Source of the DNA: Desulfuromonadaceae bacterium | Lineage (GTDB): Bacteria > Desulfobacterota > Desulfuromonadia > Desulfuromonadales > Syntrophotaleaceae | Assembly (NCBI GenBank): GCA_021107335.1 | Contig: JAIOSZ010000333.1 | Span: 1 to 15,251, forward strand | Direction of reading: 5' to 3' | Length of the DNA: 15,251 nt | Shown: piece by piece, positions 9,843 through 15,251 of the stretch | Layout of the letters: each line of letters starts with the position of its first letter | Numbering within the stretch: position 1 is the stretch's first letter | Translations under genes and position numbers: made by a program | Notes under the pieces: model-generated | The model's input: only the letters and a program-made list of their open reading frames with translations | Databases searched by the model: none | Told to the model about the DNA's origin: nothing

Positions 9843-10364
9843 TTAACCAGCAAAAGGCATCTTCCAAAGAAGCGAACTAAACGCTGGATCGGCAAAAGCC
9901 GGAATCATCAGGCCAAGGAAAGCCCAAATGATCAGCGAGTAGGCCAACAGCTTGGCGCTCAGCTTGCCGTAGCAAACCAGGAATACTTCTGCGGTCAGCA
10001 CGACGTAGCCCGCCGCACAAATGGCAAACCAAGTTGCACCAGCATTCTTGAAGAAGAAGATAAAGACGAAGGAAATGATGCAGGCGACTAGGCTGACGTT
10101 ACCAACGGCCTTCAAATCTTCCAAGCCGGCCAGCAGAGCATAGGCTACAGTACAGTACAGCAGACCATGAGCAAACAAAAGTGCGCTGACCGCACCTGCA
10201 CCGAACAGGGCGTGCAGGAATGCGCTCAGAAGAACGCAGCCGCCTACAAATGCAGTAACGGCTCCGGTGCCTTTGGCATCACCATGGCCCAGGTACAGAA
10301 ATGCTACGGGAATCCACATCGACATGATAAGAATGAGCGTTGGTGCAGTTAACTGAAAAACCAT
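9843..10364 (-). CDS. AmiS/UreI-like six-helix membrane channel
   Basis: This is a 173-residue, very hydrophobic protein with six probable membrane helices and almost no loops. The segment GDAKGTGAVTAFVGG (28-42) resembles the 'DPKSTAVMNFFVGG' region of UreI/AmiS proteins, and FAHGLLYCTVAYALLAGLED and VGNVSLVACIIS resemble their later helices. Members conduct urea or short amides. In Helicobacter UreI opens in acid, and elsewhere AmiS sits by an amidase. Neither urease nor amidase is present here, so the substrate is unknown. A GGGAGG ribosome site lies eight bases before the ATG, and a TATATT -10-like box is at 10395-10400, though without a clear -35. It is a single-gene unit with its own terminator. 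The family call is by eye and moderately sure; that it is a small multi-pass membrane protein is certain. Confidence 0.6.
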   Translation of the reverse strand: MVFQLTAPTLILIMSMWIPVAFLYLGHGDAKGTGAVTAFVGGCVLLSAFLHALFGAGAVSALLFAHGLLYCTVAYALLAGLEDLKAVGNVSLVACIISFVFIFFFKNAGATWFAICAAGYVVLTAEVFLVCYGKLSAKLLAYSLIIWAFLGLMIPAFADPAFSSLLWKMPFAG

Positions 10365-11024
10365 TTGTCTTTCCTCCCATACAGTTGTTAAATAAATATA
10401 GCGCTCCTAATCCAATACAACGGCAGACCCTGACCAATACCGACCATCCAACCACTTCATGCCATCGTCTGTACCCTGACCGACCGCTCTCCCAAGCGGT
10501 AACCGATCAATGGAACTGTAAAACCATAGCAGCGGTTTTGAAAAATCGATGTCGGCCAAAAGCAGAAGAACATCCGTCCAATCGCAAAAACGATCAATGA
10601 ACAACATATTCAGGGGCTTGTTCTCTAACAAACGAACTTGCAGATTTCTATCCCGTACCCGGTAAGAATTTCACCTGCACCCCAACAAAAGGACGTCTCT
10701 GCCAGTAATACTGCTGGCCTGCTTTGAACATTTCGATCGACCGGGTCCTCAAGTACCGTACCAGATTGCACCCCACGTGACGTAACACCCAACCTGAAAC
10801 CCCTTAACGGGACCAACCTAGAGTTACGCTTTTCCACTGGCAGATCCTTGCCGGCTCCGATCATCCGAAAATAAACCATTGTTTTAAGTGCTCGCAGTAT
10901 CGATGCCACAACCACCCCAAAAATGCAAGCGGTTAATTTACATCTATCCCTATTCTTGAGGAAGAAATAAGCCATAATTTCGCCAAATTGCAAGCACTCA
11001 ATGCCGGCCCAAACTGTCTAAACA

Positions 11025-11046
11025 TTGAGCGTAATGCAACGCTCAA
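11025..11046. repeat. perfect inverted repeat in the gap
   Basis: TTGAGCG and CGCTCAA form a perfect seven-pair stem around the eight-base loop TAATGCAA. No T tract follows on either strand, so it is not an obvious terminator. It may be an operator-like dyad or part of an RNA. Confidence 0.4.
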
Positions 11047-11421
11047 CAAATCAACCTCTGGCTGAGGGCTTTTCTCGGACAAATCGCCTATACCATAAAC
11101 ATATCAATATAATATGTATTTTCCTCCCTTCTCTCCCTCCCGACTTTTCCCGGCAACGGGCCTGCATACCCCTTAAACAATTCATGGCAACCCTTAACAC
11201 CGCCTATCCGTCCGTTCTTCCAATGAACAAACGTGCCCAAACGATTGATAAGACATTGTTCCATTGCTCACCCTAAAAACCAAATCTTGAGACGTCTGCC
11301 AGCCATCCTTTGCCTCTCGGCCAGGCACTAAATAAAACAAACTTGGTATTAATTTAAAGATCGCCGTTTTTCCAACGACAATCCATTTTTCTTAACAATG
11401 CAGGATTTCTTCTCTGCGACT

Positions 11422-11451
11422 TTGCCATTTGCCCAACATGCCCGCTATGTT
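11422..11451 (+). promoter_or_regulatory. candidate promoter of the diheme lipoprotein gene
   Basis: TTGCCA (11422-11427) is followed after 18 bases by TATGTT (11446-11451), and the region after it is AT-rich. Transcription would begin near 11458, about 40 bases before the ATG, leaving room for the GGAGG ribosome site. It is a pattern match only. Confidence 0.35.
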
Positions 11452-11498
11452 ATAGTTTTAAAAGGAATTCATCATTTTCTTCGGAGGTTTTGGTCCCT

Positions 11499-11819
11499 AT
11501 GAAAAAGTTAGGTTTTGCCGTACTCGCGGCAATCGCTCTCTGCGGATGCGCCATGTTCACCGCCTGGAAGGCCATTCCACCTCCGGGGGGCTGCGATCAG
11601 TGCCATACGTTGCCGATCAATGCCAACTGGACCGTCGCCTACACGCCTGCAACCTTAAGCGATGAAAGCGGCAGGTATTCCTGGCAGACGGAAGCGGCGG
11701 TCCTGCCGGAGCAAGAGTCGCCCATGCAGCAACAAAAAGTCTCCGAAGAGCCCTGCTTTCGCTGCCACCGCGGACCGAGCAAAGCTCACACGGAACGCGT
11801 GGGACGTTACCACCATTAG
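11499..11819 (+). CDS. small diheme cytochrome c lipoprotein
   Basis: This is a 106-residue precursor. Residues 1-16 form a lipoprotein signal ending at LCGC, with Cys17 the likely lipidated residue. Two heme c motifs are present: CDQCH at 32-36 and CFRCH at 86-90. The 49-residue linker between them is rich in Gln, Glu and Ser. Extra histidines at 97, 105 and 106 could be distal heme ligands. It is therefore a membrane-anchored, periplasmic or surface electron carrier (inference). The ATG at 11499 is chosen because GGAGG lies 11 bases upstream; a TTG at 11490 is only two bases from that site and would spoil the signal peptide. A terminator follows directly. I do not recognise the family or a partner enzyme nearby. 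Confidence 0.85.
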   Translation: MKKLGFAVLAAIALCGCAMFTAWKAIPPPGGCDQCHTLPINANWTVAYTPATLSDESGRYSWQTEAAVLPEQESPMQQQKVSEEPCFRCHRGPSKAHTERVGRYHH

Positions 11820-11838
11820 CCAGACCATTTAACTTATT

Positions 11839-11872
11839 AAAAGGACCCTCTCTCACCGGCAGGGTCCTTTTT
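11839..11872 (+). terminator. terminator between the cytochrome gene and pyk
   Basis: AAAAGGACCCT (11839-11849) pairs with AGGGTCCTTTT (11861-11871) around an 11-base loop and ends in a five-T run. It lies 19 bases after the cytochrome stop and only 44 bases before the pyk start, so it could also act as an attenuator for pyk. Confidence 0.85.
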
Positions 11873-11916
11873 GCTTTCTCTTTAACGAACAGGTCTTCTT
11901 AACGCAGGATACACTG

Positions 11917-13371
11917 ATGCCTATTGTCCGCCACACCAAGATTGTCGCCACCGTTGGTCCCGCCTGCGATTCGGAAGCACAGCTACAGAGGCTGATGGAA
12001 GCAGGGGCCGACATCTTTCGCCTCAACTTTTCTCACGGTGATCACGCCAGCAAAACAAGGGTCATCGCACGCATTCGCCGTCTTTCTCAGCGGCGCCGGC
12101 GGGCCGTGGCCATTATTGGCGATTTGCAGGGCCCCAAAATACGCATCGGAGACCTTAAAAACGACGCAGTAACGCTTTCAGACGGCCAGGACCTGCTGCT
12201 TTCGATGGAAGAACTGATCGGCAATAGGCAGCGCATTCCGGTGCGCTTTGCCGAATTGGCCAACGAGGTCCAGGCGGGCCAGCGCATCCTCCTCGACGAC
12301 GGCCTGATAGAGCTTGAGGTCCGTGCCATCACCGACGGCGAGGTTCGCTGCACGGTTCGCAGCGGCGGCTTACTGAAGAGCCGCAAGGGGGTCAATCTGC
12401 CTGAAACCCGCCTGTCGCTACCGGCCTTCACAGAGCAGGACCGAAAAGACATCGACTTTGCCATTGCCGCCGACCTCGACTACCTGGCCCTGTCCTTTGT
12501 GCGCACCGCCGCCGATATACAGGCCCTGAAAGAGCATCTTCGTACCCTTGAATCCGACATGCCGATTATCGCCAAGATCGAAAAGCCCCAAGCCGTCGCT
12601 GACTTTGCGGCGATTCTTAAAGCCGCCGATGGCATCATGGTGGCCCGAGGCGATCTGGGGGTTGAGATCGGCCCGGAACAGGTCCCGCTGATCCAGAAGC
12701 AGATCATTCGCCAATGCCGCGAAGCGGGCAAACCGGTTATCACCGCCACCCAGATGCTCGAGAGCATGGTCAGTCAGCCGCGACCGACCCGGGCCGAAGC
12801 CTCCGATGTAGCCAATGCAATCCTCGACGGCAGCGACGCAATCATGCTTTCAGCGGAGACGGCTGTGGGGAAATATCCTGCGGAAGCCGTCGCTTTCATG
12901 GACCGCATGGCACAACGGGTTGAAAACGACCCGACATTGCATAGCTCGATCTTCAATTTCTATCCGGCCGACAGCGGCTCACGCAGCCTGTCCGATGCGA
13001 TCGGCGAGGCGGCCTGCCGGACCGCGACCAGCATCGAAGCCGCGGCCATTCTGGCCTTCACCCAGTCGGGCGCCACCGCCGCTCGAGTGGCCCGCTACCG
13101 CCCGGCCAACCCCGTCTATGCCATCACCCCTTCGCGCAGCGTGCGCCGCAGACTAACCCTGTATGCCGGTGTCCGTTCCCTGCAGGTCGATTTTCAGGGG
13201 GACACCGAGGCCCAGATTCGCTCTTTGGAAAAAGCGGTCCTTGAGGCGGGCGCCCTGAACCGAGGGGACCTGGGCATCATCACCATGGGCAGCCCTTTAG
13301 CCGCCCAGGGAACCACCAATCTGATGAAGGCCCACCGACTCGGCGACAGCTTTGATGAACCGGTCGACTGA
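11917..13371 (+). CDS. pyk: pyruvate kinase
   Basis: This enzyme transfers phosphate from phosphoenolpyruvate to ADP, giving pyruvate and ATP in the last step of glycolysis. It is 484 residues, normal for bacterial enzymes. FRLNFSHGD (34-42) and GDLQGPKIRIG (69-79) form the start of the barrel, and a B domain lies at about 80-170. The family signature IIAKIEKPQAV contains the catalytic Lys near residue 222. MVARGDLGVEI holds the metal-binding region, TATQMLESM and SDAIMLSAETAVGKYP follow, and a C-terminal regulatory domain completes the protein (to 484). The ATG has AGGA seven bases upstream. No clear promoter fits between the preceding terminator and this start, so transcription may partly depend on read-through. 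Confidence 0.97.
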   Translation: MPIVRHTKIVATVGPACDSEAQLQRLMEAGADIFRLNFSHGDHASKTRVIARIRRLSQRRRRAVAIIGDLQGPKIRIGDLKNDAVTLSDGQDLLLSMEELIGNRQRIPVRFAELANEVQAGQRILLDDGLIELEVRAITDGEVRCTVRSGGLLKSRKGVNLPETRLSLPAFTEQDRKDIDFAIAADLDYLALSFVRTAADIQALKEHLRTLESDMPIIAKIEKPQAVADFAAILKAADGIMVARGDLGVEIGPEQVPLIQKQIIRQCREAGKPVITATQMLESMVSQPRPTRAEASDVANAILDGSDAIMLSAETAVGKYPAEAVAFMDRMAQRVENDPTLHSSIFNFYPADSGSRSLSDAIGEAACRTATSIEAAAILAFTQSGATAARVARYRPANPVYAITPSRSVRRRLTLYAGVRSLQVDFQGDTEAQIRSLEKAVLEAGALNRGDLGIITMGSPLAAQGTTNLMKAHRLGDSFDEPVD

Positions 13372-13440
13372 GGACGTCTTGACCCCACCCCCCCTGCTGG
13401 CTTATGCTCCAGCTTCAATCGACCGCGAAAGGCTTCAACC

Positions 13441-14127
13441 ATGAACAAAAAAGCGATAATACTCTACAGCGGCGGGCTCGATTCAACCACCTGCCTAGCC
13501 ATTGCCCGGGCCGAAGGCTTTGCTCCCTACACCATGAGCTTCGATTATGGCCAACGGCATACCGTGGAACTGACCAAGGCGGCCCACTACGCCCCCCAAC
13601 TCGGCGCCATTGACCATCAACTGGTCAATATCGATCTGCGCCGTATCGGCGGCAGCGCTTTGACTTCCGACCTGGCGGTACCCAAAAACATTGTCGACGA
13701 GGGCATTCCGATTACTTATGTGCCGGCGCGCAACACCATCTTTCTCTCCTTTGCCCTGGCCTGGGCCGAGGTGCTCGGCGCTTTTGACATCTTTATCGGC
13801 GTCAACGCCCTCGACTACTCGGGCTATCCCGACTGCCGGCCGGAATATATCGCCGCCTATGAGACCATGGCTAACCTGGCCACCAAGGCCAGCGTTGAAG
13901 GCGAGGGGCGTTATCGCATTCACACCCCGCTGATCGCTCTCACCAAGGCCGAGACTATTCGTCGAGGCTTGGATCTGGGTGTCGACTATGCCCTGACCCA
14001 TTCCTGCTACGATCCGACTTCCGATGGCCTAGCCTGCGGCGCCTGCGATTCCTGTCGCCTGCGGCTCAAGGGCTTTCGCGAAGCCGGAATCGAAGACCCT
14101 GTACCCTATCTCCAGAAAGAGCAGTAG
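13441..14127 (+). CDS. queC: 7-cyano-7-deazaguanine synthase QueC
   Basis: QueC converts 7-carboxy-7-deazaguanine to preQ0 using ATP and ammonia, a step in queuosine tRNA modification. The protein is 228 residues, normal length. The N-type ATP pyrophosphatase loop is SGGLDSTT at 10-17, followed by [23 protein letters not shown] and [13 protein letters not shown] are family hallmarks. The zinc site is Cys189, Cys199, Cys202 and Cys205 (SCYDPTS then [10 protein letters not shown]). The ATG follows GAAAGG at eight bases. The gene begins 69 bases after pyk, with no terminator between, and ends three bases before folE2, so queC and folE2 are surely one transcript. No preQ1 riboswitch is recognisable upstream. 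The other queuosine genes (queD, queE, queF, tgt) are not in the window. Confidence 0.97.
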   Translation: MNKKAIILYSGGLDSTTCLAIARAEGFAPYTMSFDYGQRHTVELTKAAHYAPQLGAIDHQLVNIDLRRIGGSALTSDLAVPKNIVDEGIPITYVPARNTIFLSFALAWAEVLGAFDIFIGVNALDYSGYPDCRPEYIAAYETMANLATKASVEGEGRYRIHTPLIALTKAETIRRGLDLGVDYALTHSCYDPTSDGLACGACDSCRLRLKGFREAGIEDPVPYLQKEQ

Positions 14128-14130
14128 ACC

Positions 14131-14943
14131 ATGAGCACCATGCGCGACATACAGATGGAGCGGGACACCCGCAACATTCCCATCGACAAGGTAGGGGTCA
14201 AAGACATCCGCTATCCCATCGTGGTGATGGACAAAAACAAGGATCAGCAGCACACCGTGGCCCGCATCAACATGTATGTGGATCTGCCCCACCATTTCAA
14301 GGGCACCCACATGAGCCGCTTCATCGAGATCCTTAACCAGTACCGCGGCGAAATTACCATGCGTAACATGGGCAGCATCCTGCAGGAGATGAAGGACCGC
14401 CTGGAAGCGACCTGCGCCCACCTGGAGATGGAATTCCCCTATTTCATTGAAAAGGAAGCTCCGGTCTCCAAAGCCCGCAGTCTGATGGAATACCAATGCC
14501 GGCTGAGCGGCACCCTGGACGAGCACAAGGATTTCGTGCTCGGCGTGGAAGTACCGATGACCTCACTCTGCCCCTGTTCCAAGGAGATCAGTCAGCGGGG
14601 TGCGCACAACCAACGCAGCGCGGTGCGGGTCGAGATCCGCTCGGAGAAATTCGTCTGGATCGAGGACCTGATCAGCTGGGTGGAAGACTGTGGCAGCTCC
14701 CCAGTCTACTCCCTGCTCAAGCGTGAGGACGAAAAAGCGGTCACCGAGCAGGCCTACGACAACCCCATGTTCGTCGAGGACATCGTGCGGGCGGTGACTG
14801 AAAAGTTAAAAAGCGTGGAGGGCATTCAGTGGTTCCGGGTCGAATGCGAAAACTTCGAGTCGATCCACAACCATTCCGCCTATGCCCTGGTGGAACACCC
14901 CTCGGCCTTTCCCGGCCCCCTCTGCACATCGAGCGAAAGCTAA
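14131..14943 (+). CDS. folE2: GTP cyclohydrolase IB (FolE2)
   Basis: This enzyme converts GTP to 7,8-dihydroneopterin triphosphate, the first step of both folate and queuosine synthesis. It belongs to the type IB (COG1469) family, distinct from FolE. The protein is 270 residues. HHFKGTHMSRFIE (54-66) and SLCPCSKEIS...GAHNQRS (145-163) are family signatures. Cys147, His159 and Glu216 (in NPMFVED) coincide with the conserved active-site and metal positions of the family. A second in-frame ATG lies at codon 4, so the exact start is uncertain by three residues. It directly follows queC, which fits its role as supplier of the queuosine precursor. FolE2 is less dependent on zinc than FolE in several bacteria, and no zinc-regulator site is evident here. 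Confidence 0.96.
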   Translation: MSTMRDIQMERDTRNIPIDKVGVKDIRYPIVVMDKNKDQQHTVARINMYVDLPHHFKGTHMSRFIEILNQYRGEITMRNMGSILQEMKDRLEATCAHLEMEFPYFIEKEAPVSKARSLMEYQCRLSGTLDEHKDFVLGVEVPMTSLCPCSKEISQRGAHNQRSAVRVEIRSEKFVWIEDLISWVEDCGSSPVYSLLKREDEKAVTEQAYDNPMFVEDIVRAVTEKLKSVEGIQWFRVECENFESIHNHSAYALVEHPSAFPGPLCTSSES

Positions 14944-14950
14944 AGGACCG

Positions 14951-15251
14951 ATGTCGAACCGAATTCTGGGGATATTTGCCAAGCAACCGGTTGCTGGCCA
15001 GGTCAAGACCCGCCTCTGCCCTCCCCTGAGTCCGCAACAGGCGGCGGAGCTCTACCACATCTGCCTGCAGGAGACGGTCGCTGCCATGGCCAAAGCACCG
15101 GCGGAGCGGGTACTCTTTTACGACGGCGATGTTACCTACTTCAAGACGGCCTTCCCCGGACTGCGCCTCATTCGACAAAGCGACGGTGACCTAGGCAGGC
15201 GCATCGACTGCGCCCTGCGCCAGCTCCTGGCCGAGGGCAACCGGACAGCGG
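14951..15251 (+). CDS. DUF2064/TIGR04282-type glycosyltransferase, N-terminal part
   Basis: The first 100 codons are present and the frame is open to the right edge. IFAKQPVAGQVKTRL (8-22) is the nucleotide-sugar-binding opening of this family, and SPQQAAELYHICLQET (27-42) and QSDGDLGRRI (76-85) also match it. Members resemble small glycosyltransferases of the GT-A fold; some are linked to arsenosugar synthesis, but most are uncharacterised, so no substrate is assigned. The ATG is seven bases after the folE2 stop, with AAAGGA in between at a short distance, so it is probably co-transcribed with queC and folE2. It has no obvious role in queuosine or folate synthesis. The gene is cut by the window edge and is not necessarily truncated in the genome. 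Confidence 0.85.
   Translation, partial: MSNRILGIFAKQPVAGQVKTRLCPPLSPQQAAELYHICLQETVAAMAKAPAERVLFYDGDVTYFKTAFPGLRLIRQSDGDLGRRIDCALRQLLAEGNRTA

Larger units (their letters stand above)
10365..11498. other. 1.1-kb region without a convincing gene
   Basis: This is the longest non-coding stretch of the window and looks more AT-rich than its flanks. Minus-strand open frames at 10625-10993 (122 codons) and 10407-10631 (74 codons) use many AGG, AGA and TTA codons and match nothing I know. A third minus frame ending at a TAG at 10650-10652 encodes about 50 protein-like residues (including FKAGQQYYWQRRPFVGVQV) but is closed by a TAA just upstream. The set could be a decayed gene. Small hairpins occur at 10483-10500 (ACCGCT/AGCGGT), 11025-11046 and 11099-11117 (ACATAT/ATATGT). 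I see no tRNA, rRNA, CRISPR or recognisable riboswitch. An unrecognised small RNA cannot be excluded. Confidence 0.5.

Noticed and set aside
10650..10667. LPGTG at the end of a minus-strand frame, resembling a sortase motif
   Set aside because: It is directly followed by a stop, with no hydrophobic segment or basic tail, and the frame is not a credible gene.
13372..13440. Possible preQ1 riboswitch upstream of queC
   Set aside because: The spacer is only 69 bases and holds just a five-pair GCTGG/CCAGC hairpin; the conserved A-rich tail and pseudoknot elements of preQ1 riboswitches are not seen.
14741..15178. A 145-codon minus-strand frame across folE2 and the next gene
   Set aside because: It is antisense to two well-supported coding regions and crosses their boundary, with no motif of its own.

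Overview
The window looks like a chromosomal segment from a moderately GC-rich anaerobic bacterium. My best guess is the Desulfuromonadales/Pelobacter/Geobacter group. That is inferred from the gene mix: an N-type ATPase operon, a small multiheme c-type cytochrome lipoprotein, an AmiS/UreI-like membrane protein and a queC-folE2 pair. No single gene proves the taxonomy.

Left part (1-5925, minus strand): a nearly complete alternative F-type (N-type) rotary ATPase operon. Its order is atpD-atpC-atpQ-atpR-atpB-atpE-atpF-atpA-atpG, with atpG running off the left edge. The genes overlap by 1-14 bases or are 3 bases apart, so this is one tightly coupled transcript. Hallmarks seen directly are beta and epsilon first, two small membrane proteins (AtpQ, AtpR) before subunit a, no separate delta gene, a long subunit b with a delta-like tail, and a c subunit with a glutamate in each helix. 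A plausible extended -10 promoter lies upstream of atpD.

Middle part (6106-9723, plus strand): a large MscS-family mechanosensitive channel with a signal peptide, divergent from the ATPase across a 306-base spacer, then a stand-alone fabH (ketoacyl-ACP synthase III) ending in a strong terminator. A 14-base sequence is repeated exactly upstream of both genes. An ion-pumping ATPase beside a large osmotic valve suggests a salt/osmotic-stress neighbourhood (inference).

Next (9764-10364, minus strand): a six-helix protein resembling the AmiS/UreI urea/amide channel family, convergent with fabH and with its own terminator. It is followed by about 1.1 kb (10365-11498) with no convincing gene. This stretch looks more AT-rich and holds a perfect hairpin, weak minus-strand ORFs that may be gene remnants, and a candidate promoter.

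Right part (11499-15251, plus strand): a 106-residue diheme cytochrome c lipoprotein with a terminator, pyruvate kinase (pyk), then a compact run of queC, folE2 and the start of a DUF2064/TIGR04282-type glycosyltransferase. QueC and FolE2 belong to one pathway: GTP cyclohydrolase makes dihydroneopterin triphosphate, which feeds both queuosine and folate synthesis, and QueC makes preQ0.

The N-ATPase is a known but sparsely studied system. The least explained pieces are the 1.1-kb gap, the small diheme lipoprotein, the ion specificity of the c ring and the delta-like tail of subunit b.
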